A stretch of DNA of 64,000 nucleotides from assembly GCA_022828595.1 (NCBI GenBank), contig JAKGHH010000002.1, forward strand, positions 41,510,222-41,574,221, given 5' to 3'. A program made the translations under genes and the position numbers. This DNA comes from Nelumbo lutea. Its lineage: Eukaryota > Streptophyta > Magnoliopsida > Proteales > Nelumbonaceae. Positions 1 to 10,880 of this stretch are shown piece by piece; positions within the stretch are counted from its first letter, which is position 1, and each line of letters starts with the position of its first letter. Below the pieces are notes generated by a model that saw nothing but the letters and a program-made list of their open reading frames with translations, did not search any database and was not told the DNA's origin.

Positions 1-15
1 CAAGAGTCTAAGAGA

Positions 16-804
16 ATGGAGTTTAATGACAAGTGGGCAAGGAGTGTATGGAAAGCCAGGGGAATTAGCTGGGTGGTTGCTCCATCATGGGGTGCTTCCG
101 GGGGGATTGTAACAATGTGGAAGAGGGATGTGGTTGAAGGTCTAGAGGAGTTGATCGGAAAGTACTCGGTGTCCATAAAGCTTAAGCAGCAAGAGAATGA
201 TTACATGTGGGTGCTCACAAATGTTTACGAACCGAATGACTACAGAGAGAGAAAGGAGTTGTGGGAGGAACTGGCTAATGTTAGAGGGTTGTGGGATGGG
301 CCTTGGTGCATGGGTGGGGATTTCAACATGATCAGATTCTTGGAGGAGTCCAATAAGGTTAACCAGAGGGTGACAATAAGCATGAAGAAGTTTAACAGTT
401 TTGTGGATGCCTTTGAGCTTAAAGAGATTCCCCTAGCACATAAGACATTTACATGGTCAAATCTCCAATCTAGACCCATTTGCTCTAAGCTAGATAGATT
501 CCTGTTCTCTTTGGATTGGGAAGAACATTGGGGAACCTTGGCTTCTAGAGCTCTCCCGAGGGTGACCTCGGATCACTGGCCCATAGTGTTATGTAAGGAG
601 GAAAGAAGGTGTGGAGGTCCTACCCCTTTTAGATTTGAAAATATGTGGTTACTTCATCCAGGGTTTACTAACAAAGTGAGGGAGTGGTGGCATGAGTGTA
701 ACTCGCTGGTGGAATGGGAGGAGATGAGATTCCATAAGAAACTACAATTCATGAAAGCAAGAATCAAGGAGTGGAATTTGATGGAGTTTGGGAGGATAGA
801 ATAA
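16..804 (+). pseudogene. LINE endonuclease domain (part of ORF2)
   Basis: About 262 residues of an exonuclease-endonuclease-phosphatase fold, the enzyme that nicks target DNA before target-primed reverse transcription. Visible motifs are GGDFN (near residue 100) and SDHWPI (near residue 188), which match the catalytic Asp-Asn and Asp-His positions of the family. The reading frame ends at a stop at 802-804 and coding continues in another frame from 820, so ORF2 is frameshifted here. The N-terminal start of the domain is upstream of the window. Confidence 0.9.
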
Positions 805-1301
805 AGAAAGGGAGACCTGATGGATAAGATTGAAAGCCTTGACTCTAAAGAGGAAATGAGAGAATTTGGAGAGGAGGACAATGATCTCAGGAGAGACTTG
901 AGAAGACAGTTAGAGGACTGCCTGCACAAGGAGGAAATTAGCTGGAGGCAAAAATCTCGGTGTAAATGGTTGCAAGAGGGAGACAGAAACACTAGGTATT
1001 TCCACTCTCTAGCATATGGCAGGAGAAGGAAGAACTTTATTTCCAAATTGGTAGTAGATGGAGTTGAGTTAGTGCAACAAGAGGAGATTGCCAGGGCCTG
1101 TGAGTAGAAGGGTGTGGGTAGAAGGTTTGGATTGGCCAGATGTAGGGGTGGAGAACAGGAGAAGGTTGGAAAGAAGCTCTAATCTAGAAGAGATTAAGGA
1201 GGTTGTGTTTTCTATGGATAGAAAAAGCTCCAGGGTCGGATGGATTCACAATGGCTTTTTATCAGGACTGTTGGAATATCTTGAAAGATGATCTCTTGTG
1301 A

Positions 1302-3337
1302 GTGTTTGAGGAGTTTTTTAGGAGAGGAATTGTCAATCCGGGTGTGAACTCTACATTTATAGCCTTAATTCCAAAAAAGAAAGATGCATCCCACCCGAAG
1401 GATTTTAGGCCAATTAACTTGGTTAATAGCTTGTATAAGATCATTGAAAAAGTGTTGTCTTTGAGGCTAAAAAAGGTACTGCCAGATATCATTGCACACT
1501 ATCAAGGAGCTTTTGTAAGTGGAAGACAAATTACAGATCTGATTTTAATTGCTAATGAGAGTGGAGAACTTTAAGAGGGATAAGAAGAAGGGAGTGGTTT
1601 GTAAGCTGGACTTGGAAAAGGCTTATGACTTGGTGGACTAGGATTTCTTGAGGAAAGTTTTGACTAAATTTGGGTTTGGGGCTAGATGGTGTAAGTGGAT
1701 CATGGGTTGTGTCCAGAATTGTCATTATTCAGTGCTAGTGAATGGGACAGTGGTAGATTTCTTTCAAGCCAGTAGGGGTATAAGACAAGGAGACCCCCTT
1801 TCTCCTTTCTTGTTCATTTTAATTGCGGAGATTTTGGGGAAACTGATTCACAGAGCAGATTCTAGGGGGCTCATTAGAGGCTGGAGAGTGGGGAGGGTGG
1901 AAACCCCCCTCACTCACTTACAGTTTGCTGATGAGACGATTCTGTTTTGTGAAGGCGGTAATGTGAGGTATATCAGGAACTTGAAGTCGGTGATACAATT
2001 GTTTGAGCAAATGTCCAATTTGAAGGTTAACCTTGGGAAAAGATGTGTTGTAGGGGTGAATTTGGAGGAGGGAGAGATCAGGGAGAATGCTGAAGTGCTG
2101 GGGTGTGAAGTTTCGGGGTGGCCTTTGAACTACTTAGGGTTCCCATTAGGTGATAATCCCATGAGAGAGTTTTTGGAACCCGGTGATGGAAAGGTTTGAA
2201 AAAATATTGGTATCCTGGAAAAAGAACTACCTCTCTCTTGGTGAGAGAATTACACTAATTAAGGCCACGCTGGCTAACTTACCCATCTTTCTCATGTCGG
2301 TATTTAAAATCCCAATGAAAATTGCCAACAGATTAGAGAAGCTAATGAGAGATTTCCTATGGGAGCCGGGAGAGGAGAAGATGGATCATAGAGTCAGCTG
2401 GGAGATAGTGTGTAGGAATAAGTCGTGTGGTGGTTTGGGGCTTGGGAGTATTAGGAGAAGGAATATGACTTTATTGGGGAAGTGGTTGTGGAGATTTCCT
2501 ATGGAGAAGGAGAAGCTATGGGCTAGAATAGTGGCAAGTATACATGGGCTGGAGCACAATGAATGGGGCGTTGGAATCAGAGCTAAGACCACAAGCAATT
2601 CTCCTTGGAAAGCCATTCATGACCTGCTACCAGTTTTCTATCCTAATATCAGGTATGACATGAATTCCGGTAACTCCATAAAATTTTGGGAACAAACCTG
2701 GGTGGGGAGCGCCCCTCTAAAGGATCAGTTTCCGTCTTTGTATGCTCTTTCTGATTTGAAAAATGAGTCGATCTCGTCTTTCACCACCCCGTCCTCTTCC
2801 ACCTCTAGGATTGGGTGGAACTTGGGTCTAAGAAGGGATTTGAGGGACTCAGACTTCAACAGTATTTTGAGCCCTATTGTACTTCTTGATAACGTTGTCT
2901 TAGACCCCAGTAGGGCGGATTCTAGAATTTGGACACCTACCCCCAATGGCACTTTCTCTTGTGCTTCGTTCTTCAAAGTCTTAAGTCAGTCCACCATTCC
3001 TACCTTTCCCCCTTTCCCTATTGGTGAGGTTTGGTGCAGAGCAATACCCCCTAGGGTTGGTAGTTTTTGTTGGGAAGCCTATCTGGAAAGAATCAACACT
3101 GGTGATCTAATACAAAAGAAGAGACCCAATACTTGCTTATCACCTCAGTGGTGTGTTATGTGTAAAGCGGATGGGGAGACTGATTTTCACCTACTGGCGT
3201 CTTGCCACTTTGCGAGGTCAATTTGGGATTGGGCTTTCTCCTTATTTGGATGCAGCTGGAATCCCCCATCAAACTTGCAGGGCCTTTTCTCCCCTTCCTT
3301 TTTCAGGTGGCGGATAAAAAGGAGAAGGACAATGTAG
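1302..3337 (+). pseudogene. LINE reverse transcriptase and zf-RVT region
   Basis: The RT begins around 1302 with the FIALIPKK and FRPINL motifs, continues through a region broken by a TAG in place of a Trp codon (1639-1641), then through RQGDPLSPFLF and LQFADET. The active-site box normally reads FADD; here the second Asp is Glu, predicted to abolish activity. From 2183 to 3337 the thumb and zf-RVT region follow, including the C-x2-C and H-x4-C pattern near the end (WCVMC, FHLLASCHF). Several frame changes are needed to join these parts, so it is a relic. Confidence 0.88.
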
Positions 3338-3531
3338 AGAGGAATAAGGGTTGTAGTATGTTGGACACTGTGGGAAGAAAGAAACTCCAGGATATTCTCA
3401 GAAACTCAGAGAGGAGCAACAGATCTGAGGGCTATCATACATATTAGGGCGGTACAGTGGCTGAAATCTTTGGAACTATTCACAGATTACACTGTGGATG
3501 ACATGTTGAGGAAGTGAGGTGAAATTGCAAA

Positions 3532-4002
3532 TTGCACGCAGACCACGTCAATAATGAGTGTGGCTTGGACCCCCCCCCCCCACCTAGTGGATTCTTGAAA
3601 TTAAACTTTGATGGGTGTAGTAGGGGAAACCCGGGACAATCAGGGATTGGGGGTGTTTTTAGGGATGAAAATGGGGTCATTTATGCTATGTTCTCAGGCC
3701 CAATTGGAGTGGGTGACTCCCTTAGAGCTGAGATCTTTGCAGTTATGGAAGGAGTCCGGAAAGCTAAGGAATTGAACATCAAGAAACTCATAATTGAAGG
3801 GGATTCTGAGGTGGTGATAGGGTGGCTGACTAAAGATCAAAATGGTTTATGGAAGTACAATAATGAGAGGAGGAAATTCAAGTGGCTGGTGCGGGAGATG
3901 GAAGTTAAGACATGTTGGATTAAAAGATCGGTTAATTCCCTAGCTGGCGGTTTAGCTAAACAAGGGGCAGAAAGGGATTCACTGTTTTGGGCTAAGGTGT
4001 AA
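3532..4002 (+). pseudogene. LINE RNase H domain
   Basis: About 140 residues of a plant-type RNase H (RVT_3). It has the LNFDGCSRGNPG start with the first catalytic Asp, RAEIFAVMEG with the catalytic Glu, EGDSEVV with the second Asp, and a C-terminal segment that normally carries the last Asp (here SLAGGLAKQGA, with Gly where Asp usually sits in VNxxAD). It removes the RNA strand during reverse transcription. A run of ten or more C at about 3571-3580 lies just upstream. The domain ends at a stop at 4000-4002, followed by the 3' UTR. Confidence 0.88.
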
Positions 4003-4141
4003 CATTAGTGTCTTTTGTCTTTTTTCTTTTTTCCTTTCTTGAATCTCTTAGTGGCTCTTGGAAGATAAGTGTGTTTGTCTTCCACTTGTAAATTTTCTAA
4101 TGATGAATTAATGAAAGTGTTATTGATCAAAAAAAAAAAAA

Positions 4142-4682
4142 TCATAAGAAACCAAAAATAGGCCATGCTAAATCCAGCTTACTCCAATAGCCAAGAAGTA
4201 ACACCTACAACTTAGATATTAACAAGTTCTTGTCAATTGAAACAATCAAAGGTAGTGTGACTGCCTAAGACACTTAACAACAGCAAATGGAAAACATATT
4301 AATCAATTTCAAAGAAAAGCATGACATCCTACGATTGAAAACCACCATGTACGGGAATTCTATACCCAACTTGCATGAAGTTTTTTTTAAGCATATTATA
4401 AACCAGTTAATTTGGGTAATATCGTGAAGCATAAAAAAAGAAAAGTTTATTTCAGCTCACAATGGTTAATTAAAGAAACAGAAAAGGACAATTAAAGTAA
4501 CACATTAAAAGAAGGACCGAATTAATCAACTAGACTTTATTTTAATCAATTAGGTGAAAATAAATGTTCTTCATTGAGACGTTTTTCATGAAAATGCAAA
4601 ACATTACATCAGAAACAAAGTGAAAGATTAAAACCATAAAGTTACATTGCTAAAAAGTAATAGGCAGCATGAATATAAATAC
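4142..4682 (-). other. Putative intron of the zinc-ribbon gene, interrupted by the LINE
   Basis: T-rich on the minus strand, with no credible exon. It starts at a clean GT donor (minus-strand CAG|GTATTT at 4683/4682) and runs to the poly(A) end of the LINE at 4141. Because the upstream exon ends in the middle of a codon, the gene must continue, so the remaining exons should lie to the left of the LINE, beyond the window. Confidence 0.55.
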
Positions 4683-5749
4683 CTGTCTGAAATGGAAGCT
4701 TCTAACTGCACATTATTCACATGCATAGAACTATTTCCAGTGCTTGACACTCCTGAAAATAAATTTGGTGGAAAACCCCTTAAATCCATTTCATGAAAGC
4801 TATTACTGAAGCCCATTAAGTTCGTTTGCGAAGCCTGCTCATCAGATTGCACTGTTATACTAGCAGTCTGTTTCGAAGAATTCGGAAAAGAATAAGTCAT
4901 ATTTCCTGAGCCTGTAAAATCTTGCCAATCATCATCTTCATTCATTTTCTCATTCTTAGGTGCTTCAATGTGGCTGCCTTTCCATAGATCATCTTGTATC
5001 CAATTATCACTCATAAATGAAAGACCGTTTGACTCACCCTTTTGTTCAGCATCACTAGGTTTATTGTTTACTTCAAACTGCTCATTGTTGCTAGATACTC
5101 TAACATTGGGAGTACTCCATAGATCATCTTGAATCCAGTTATTATCTATGGAAGGTAGAGGAACTGGACCTTCATTTGGTTTTACATCATTGTCTGTTCT
5201 GTTAACTTTACTCTTCAAATCTGTTGCCATGCCAAAGGAAACCTCCACAGAGCTAGAAAAATCAATTGCAGATGATACTGGAAAAGGGTCAAATGATTTG
5301 GTGTCCACTGGAAGAGTACCAGAACTAGCAGATTGAAACTCGGCTTCCCAATCTGAAAATTGATCTCCTGTATCACCTTCAGTAATAACTGAATTCACTG
5401 GTATACTGGAATTTCCAACATTCTTGAACAAATTAAGATCTCCCTGACCAGTGAATGCCTGACCTTCTGTACTTTCTATCTGTTTGTTGGGTACTACTGG
5501 TTCCCTTAATCCACTAAGATCAGTCCCTTCCTTTGCTCCAGAGAAAAAATTATCCAGGTCCACTCCTGCCAAGTTCAAAAAGACTTTATTCTCACTTGGT
5601 GACTTGCCTGTAAGGCTACTCTCAGTTCTCTGAGGCTCAGAAGGCCAATTTAGTTCAATATCTAACAGGTCAGATAAAACCAACTCGTCTGATTGTGCAT
5701 TCTGGCCTTTATTTGAATCATTTTCTCCAGATGCTAAATTGACAGCCTC
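4683..5749 (-). CDS. Conserved plant protein of unknown function, exon 2 (acidic, W-x-x-F/W repeats)
   Basis: The exon opens after a TTTTCAG acceptor (5752-5750) and reads for 355 codons plus two bases, beginning EAVNLASGEND. It is in phase 0 with exon 1. The protein is Ser/Asp/Asn-rich and looks disordered. It carries repeated aromatic-acidic motifs: NNWIQDDLW, DNWIQDDLW, DDDWQDFTGS and SDWEAEFQSA. Short acidic W-x-x-F/W motifs of this kind bind appendage domains of clathrin adaptors in other proteins; a trafficking role here is inference only. The exon ends at a GT donor in phase 2, so the C-terminus is missing from the window. No catalytic domain is visible. Confidence 0.75.
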
Positions 5750-6540
5750 CTGAAAATAGTTATGCCTATTATTCTCAAAATTTAGAACTCTAGATTTTCA
5801 GAATTTATGATCTTCAATAAGTGCTTGTAACCTAACAAAGCAAACATAAATATGCTTCTTGAGCATCGACTGTTAAAGCCAATCCCAGCTACATGCATTT
5901 AAAATCATCAGTTTGTTAGCAAAAGTGTAAATGTAACGTAAGAACAGAAAGCTCTAAAAAATAAGGGGGATGGGATGAAAAAATACATCAATTAGTAAAT
6001 GAAAATTCCTACTCCTAGCACCCATCCCCCACTCCAGAAGGGGGGAAAGAAGAAATCAAAAGGAAAGGAAGAAAAAGAAAAAATAAGGAAAAAAACTGAC
6101 TAGGGAAAAAAACTGCAATTTGTGCCAAATAGACCAAAGGGAACAGAACACAGAATTTCCACTTGAACCTAATTTTCCTCGGATTTTATTTATGGCAATG
6201 TACAACTATTCCCCGATCCTTGCGAATTAGTGAGAAATGGAATAAAACCCTAACTGGAGTTCCAAAATGGGCTCTCACTAAATGATACAAGTATTTAACT
6301 TGAGCATCTGACAGACGATTACACTGAGAAGACCATAGCTGACCTTTTGACGAGCGTAGTGGAGTTGAATCAGTGACGATAGCGACAGTGTTGCCATGAG
6401 TGGTTAGAGATAAACAAATTCACACAATAACAGTTCCAAACAAGAAAACGAAAAACATAAAAGAATAATGGTTACAGATTTCTTCAAATCAATGAAGTTT
6501 CGTTGCCATTGAAGCGAACAAGAAGAGAAAAATCACTCAC
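5750..6540 (-). other. Intron 1 of the zinc-ribbon gene
   Basis: Bounded by a GTGAGT donor at 6540 and a TTTTCAG acceptor at 5750, 791 bp, phase 0. It is AT-rich with A/G-rich tracts near 6050-6110. No other gene is visible in it. A small additional exon cannot be excluded but is not needed, because the two flanking exons join in frame. Confidence 0.7.
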
Positions 6541-6861
6541 AGATCCATCCAAGTCCAGAGATTCGAGTAGCCATCTGCACGCAAAGGTATTTTTGAAGGA
6601 GATGGGCTCAGGAGGGAGGTCCCTTCTCTGTTGGGCGCCACAGAAGACGCAAACCATTGATTCAAGACCCCTGAGGAGTCTTCCTCGGCATTGCTTGCAT
6701 TGGAGATATGGAGGTGAGGGATCGAACTCAGCAATTAAGTCTTCGAGCGAAGGTATTCCAGGAAGCGACGGATCGTCTGGATCGTAAGAGGAGAGACCAG
6801 CCTGGTTACGTAGTGCGATTTGCACTTCGCGGATTAGAGAAGTTGGAATTTCGAACGCCAT
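6541..6861 (-). CDS. Conserved plant protein of unknown function, exon 1 (N-terminal zinc-ribbon-like domain)
   Basis: Exactly 107 codons from ATG at 6861 to a GTGAGT donor. It begins MAFEIPTSLIREVQIALR and has the plant-conserved stretch SSYDPDDPSLP followed by CKQC and CVFCG, two C-x2-C pairs 17 residues apart that suggest a small zinc ribbon. I recognise the arrangement as a widespread plant-specific protein (probably the family catalogued as DUF7815), but its function is not known to me. With exon 2 the visible part is 462 residues. The start is chosen because it is the first Met of a conserved-looking N-terminus; a hAT-like element lies about 190 bp upstream. Confidence 0.8.
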
Positions 6862-7048
6862 TAATCAAGCTCTAGCTGAATGCTGGAATTGGGGTTTCGG
6901 TTCTTGCCTCCGTTTGGCCTCAGTTCGAATGCTCCAATTCTTCCACCATCCCGTGTTACTTCCAGAAATCGGATGAGAGTAAAAAATGACTTTTAACGGC
7001 AGCTTTGTGTGTAAAGCAACGTATGATTACCAACCGGGAACCGGTCAC
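6862..7048 (-). promoter_or_regulatory. Probable 5' UTR and proximal promoter of the zinc-ribbon gene
   Basis: 187 bp between the start codon and the border of the hAT-like element. No clear TATA box is seen. The short distance means the element could supply or disrupt promoter sequence; this is inference from position only. Confidence 0.35.
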
Positions 7049-7760
7049 TAGACCTGTTCATGGGCCGGGCCGAGCTTTTACTCTTTATGAATAGAAATTT
7101 GTTAGACCCGAGCCTGACCCGGCCCGACCAACGGGCCTACAATTTGGGCCCGAGCCCGAAGCCCAACGGTGATTGTATTCGCCGGAGATGAGTTTGCGAT
7201 GACTGTGAGCTGCGATTTTAATAGTGAAAAGTGTGTTACTTCGCGTCTGAGAAAGAGAGAGAGAGAGAGAGAACTCGCCGCCGCCGTCGGTGCCTATATT
7301 CACCTCCTCACCGGTGTCTAAGATTTGAAAGAGAAGTGAGAAGAAAAATGAGAGAGAAAGAAAGAGAGAGAAAGAGAGAGAGAGAAAGAAGGAGAGGACT
7401 CACCGTCGGAGTTGTTGCGCCGATGAATGTTCATCGCCTCGCCGGTTGTGTGGTTACCTGAGAGTGTGAGGACTGAGGAGGATGTAAAGATTAAAGAGAA
7501 GAGAAGTTCAACTATAGGGAAAGAGGTGAAAGAGGTGAAAGAGAAGAGAGGTTCGGCTTAGGGAGTTAGGGTTTTTTAAGTTTAGTCTATAGGTCAGGCC
7601 AGGCTGGGCCAGGCTATTTTGGCAAATCCCGAGTCCGGCTTGAATTTATTGTGGGTCGGGCCTTTTGGCCCGGGGTTAAGCCCGCAAGTTCATTTGAGTG
7701 TTCAAGCCCATCCAAGGGCCAGGCCGGCCTGTCAAACCACCCGGTCCATGAACAGGTCTA
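7049..7760. mobile_element. Non-autonomous hAT-like element, copy 1
   Basis: Ends in the inverted repeat TAGACCTGTTCATGG (7049-7063 and reverse complement at 7746-7760). Flanking 8-bp repeats are CCGGTCAC (7041-7048) and CCAGCCAC (7761-7768), identical at 6 of 8 positions, as expected of an old hAT target-site duplication. Subterminal sequence is rich in GGGCC and CCCGA motifs; the centre is a GA-rich tract (about 7252-7395). No transposase is encoded. A second copy with a perfect 8-bp duplication is at 31142-31770, which supports the family assignment. Confidence 0.82.
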
Positions 7761-7884
7761 CCAGCCACCCAATTACCTCTCCCATAGCCAAATGAGCCCT
7801 TATCATCATATGGTTTTTTAACAATCTGATTTCACGGGAGCTGTCAATGGGTCACGATATAAACTAACTGGTTATAGTTAGAAA

Positions 7885-8008
7885 TGTTGTGTTTGATTTG
7901 AAGAAAAAAGTAGGTAAAGGAAGGTAAGGAAATCTTTACAAAACTTGTATAGGTTTCCTTATCCGTCCCTTCTTTTCCCTATCTTTTCCTTTAAACCAAA
8001 CATAATAT
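7885..8008. mobile_element. Small palindromic MITE, diverged copy of the 32536 element
   Basis: About 124 bp with long imperfect inverted halves: TGTTTGATTTGAAG on the left and TTTAAACCAAACATAAT on the right, with shared GTAGG/CCTA and AAATCTTTACAAA internal sequence. It aligns along its length with the Tourist-like MITE at 32536-32649. Its ends are too worn to show a clear TAA duplication. Confidence 0.65.
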
Positions 8009-8520
8009 CAGGGATTGGAGTTTCTATCCTAATGTCTTAAATATATATATTTATCACAAATTTCGTCAATGGAGTTGATTGACAAAACCAAGTACAAATC
8101 CAATGCATAATGGTCCAATCATTTGGATAAAATGGGTCAACCAATGTCTTAATTAAATAATAAATAAATACAAAATAAATAAAAATATAGAAACTTTTGA
8201 CATATGTAAAATATTATAAATTTATCATATTAAACAAAATAAATGATTATTTCATAATCATATAATAAAATGCAAAAAATAGACAGAAACAAAAAATCTA
8301 TAAAACACAAAAAAAAAAAAATTGTACAACTCTAATATTATATATTTATCATATTAAACAAAAATAGATATGAAAAACAAGATGTATTTTTATAAAAATA
8401 CAAACTTTCAATCTACTAGCATATCATGCTTTGATTACGTATCTTTTGTTAATGGATTTTGATGTAACCGTTTCTGGTCACGTACCAATTTTTTGTGATG
8501 TATCAATTTTTTTTGGCTAA
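8009..8520. other. AT-rich intergenic sequence
   Basis: No gene seen. It contains short A/T runs and duplicated phrases around TTTATCATATTAAACAAAA (8221 and 8346), suggesting a small local duplication of about 125 bp. Confidence 0.5.
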
Positions 8521-8557
8521 GTGCCTTGCCATTTGACCTGCTCCCAAGAGAGGATGG

Positions 8558-8829
8558 TGGAGTTCCCTGGTGCTGAGCTACCTGGTGACGAGCTCCCTGG
8601 CGGTGAGCTACTTGGTGACGAGCTCCCTAGCGGTGAGCTACCTAGTGACGAGCTCCCTGGCAGTGAGCTACCTGGTGATGAGCTCCCTAGTGATGAGCTC
8701 CCTGGTAGTGAGCTACCTGGTGACGAGCTCCCTAGTGGCGAGCTCCCTGGTGATGAGCTACTTGGTGACGAGCTCCCTGGTGGTGAGCTACTTGGTGACG
8801 AGCTCCCTGGTGGTGAGCTACCTGGGTAG
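8558..8829. repeat. 15-bp GC-rich minisatellite
   Basis: About 17 tandem copies of a 15-bp unit close to GAGCTACCTGGTGAC, with two alternating variants (GAGCTA and GAGCTC). Because the unit is a multiple of 3 and lacks stops, it stays open in more than one frame, giving GDELP/GSELP peptides in one and SYLVT/SSLV peptides in another. Flanking CATTTGACCTnCTCC and GGATGGTGGAG motifs occur on both sides (8529 and 8837), so a larger unit may also have duplicated. I see no evidence that it is translated. Confidence 0.9.
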
Positions 8830-8890
8830 ACTCGTCATTTGACCTACTCCAAGGTGGCCTGTAACTCAGGGGATGGTGGAGCTCCCTGGT

Positions 8891-9356
8891 GTAACGCAAA
8901 TACTACTTATACTAGAAAGAAAATTTTATAAAGTTATTATAAGGTCGGTTATGTTAAGTGTTGGGCAGTCAAGAAACAATATGTCCAGAAAATGAGTATG
9001 GCAGAAATGTGAATACTAAGATGGATAAGTGGAAAAAGTAGAAATGATAGAATCATGAATTCATCCATATGAACTTAGGACCTAGCCCCAATAGGTGATA
9101 AAATGAGAGAAAGTACGCTAGGATGGCTTGGCTGCTTGGGGTAAACAAAACCATCTACAACACTAATTAGAAGTGATTTGTAACAAGTTGGAACTAGAAG
9201 GGCTAGGATTACACCACAAAGGCCATGATTAGACATAGTAAAAAATTATTTAAGCACTAATAATTTAATAGTGGATATAACTTTAAATAAAAACGGAAAC
9301 ATAACTTGTGTAGCTAATCTCATATAGTTTAGAGGCATGGATGATGATGATGAAGG
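8891..9356. other. Intergenic, nothing recognised
   Basis: Moderately AT-rich unique-looking sequence with a short GATGATGAT run near 9340. No gene or repeat boundary identified. Confidence 0.5.
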
Positions 9357-9364
9357 ATGAATAG

Positions 9365-9755
9365 TAGGGGTGTAAACGGATCGAATTCAAATCAGATCAA
9401 GCAATATCCAAATTCAATTCGATATCCAACAAATATTAAAAATTAATATCCGAATTCAAATCCGATTAAGTATTCAAATATTCAATTCAATTCAAATTCG
9501 ATTAATTAATTATTTTAGATAATTAATAAATATATAAAATAAATATATTATTGATATAAAATATATAAATTATTTATATAACTTAATTATTATATATATA
9601 TATATATATAATAAAATATTTTATATTATATATAAGAATTAAATAATCAATCGAATTTGAATATTTATCGAATCAAATAAAGTCATATCCAAATTTGATT
9701 CGATTATATTAGATATCAAATTTAAAATCAAAATTTCGAATACCGTTGACACCTA
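9365..9755. mobile_element. Non-autonomous hAT-like element with TAGGGGTG end
   Basis: Left end TAGGGGTGTAAACGG (9365-9379), right end CCGTTGACACCTA (9743-9755), forming imperfect inverted termini of about 13 bp. The interior is made of inverted GAATTCAAAT/ATTCGAAT-type sequence around a TATATA core. Such ends are common among plant hAT non-autonomous elements. The flanks show no convincing 8-bp repeat, so borders are approximate. Confidence 0.6.
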
Positions 9756-10510
9756 GATGTTAAAGTTAGAATTGTCATTTTCTACTAACTTCTAAGAAAA
9801 GGTCGTTTAAGCAAATTAATTGCAAATTTTAGGAGGCCTTTTAGTGAAACACAAACTATAGGTAGTTTTTAGTACCTAATCAATGCGTGATACAGGAGCG
9901 TTTCAATAAATGGCCCTAAAAACAATCAATTGATCACATGACACATGGAGATCACATAACTCCCTTTTAGCATTAATAGAAGTTTATTTAATTAATGAGA
10001 TAATTAAATAAATGAAGTGAAATACTTAAATAATTAAGAAAACATTAACATATGTCATATAAATAAATAAATATAAAAATAATAAATTGTTTAGATAAAA
10101 AAAATTAATAAACTAATAAAATAGTAAAATGATTAATAAATTAATCAATCATTTCATTGCATCATGTTACACATTAATCACATAGCCATGCCTCCAACAA
10201 CGTTACTGTTGGATGAGTTCCTATGGACTAACGTCTCATATGGCACGCCCGGCGGATAGCAAAGGCTGTCTATTGTCAAACATGTCTTATAAAAAAGAAA
10301 AAAAAAAGAACAGTTAAAGTTTTTTTTGATGTTAGAAGTCACAGCTACGTAATCAATCATCAGTGAAGCAGTGAACATGTTACTGTTCCATACACATGGA
10401 CCCACATGTAAACTTGGGCCCATGTGTATTATACACTAGCTGACCCACATGGAGCCCACATGTCAACATGAACCCATGTTCAAATTTGTATCTTTTAATA
10501 TAGTTGGCTT
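9756..10510. other. Intergenic, AT-rich
   Basis: No gene seen. Near 10385-10480 there is a patch of repeated CCCACATG/CATGTG words that can fold on itself. Confidence 0.45.
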
Positions 10511-10517
10511 ATCAGTT

Positions 10518-10880
10518 AGGCTGCAAATGGATCCAATGGAATCGATATAGGTAAATTCAAATTTGATTAATGTATATGTGAATTCAATCGGATCATATCC
10601 ATCGGATTTATGCCCATTCAAATCGAATTCAGATTATAATAGGATATTGAATAGTATTAATAAATTAAATTAAAAATGACCAATATACTATACATTGTCA
10701 ATAAAATTGACTTTAATATTATATTTCATTAACAAAATGAATTAAAAACAACTTGTATGGAACTTGAAATTATGACAACCTATTAAAAATACAACATTTA
10801 AATCATACATATTAATAGACACAATTTAAATTTTAAATATATACTAATAGGGCCACAGAAAAATCAGAAATGATTAAATT
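10518..10880. repeat. Probable transposon remnant of the GCAAATGGAT type
   Basis: Begins with TAGGCTGCAAATGGATCC and continues with ATTCAAATTTGAT-type words, like the interior of the element at 9365 and like the stretch ending AATCCATTTGCAGC at about 21110. The other terminus was not located, so only family-level resemblance is claimed. Confidence 0.4.

Larger units (their letters stand above)
1..4141 (+). mobile_element. L1-type LINE, 5' end outside window, decayed
   Basis: A non-LTR retrotransposon reading left to right. In order one sees an APE-like endonuclease, a reverse transcriptase, a zinc-binding zf-RVT region, an RNase H domain and a 3' UTR ending in a poly(A) run at about 4130-4141. 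This order, with RNase H at the C-terminus, is typical of plant L1 elements. Coding is broken by several frameshifts and by an in-frame TAG at 1639-1641 in the RT, so it is inactive. The 5' end, any ORF1 and the upstream target-site copy lie outside the window. The poly(A) abuts what looks like an intron of the minus-strand gene to its right. Confidence 0.93.

Noticed and set aside
8521..8829. A 102-codon protein of GDELP/GSELP repeats
   Set aside because: The frame exists only because the 15-bp unit has no stops; an overlapping frame is equally open and there is no supporting context.
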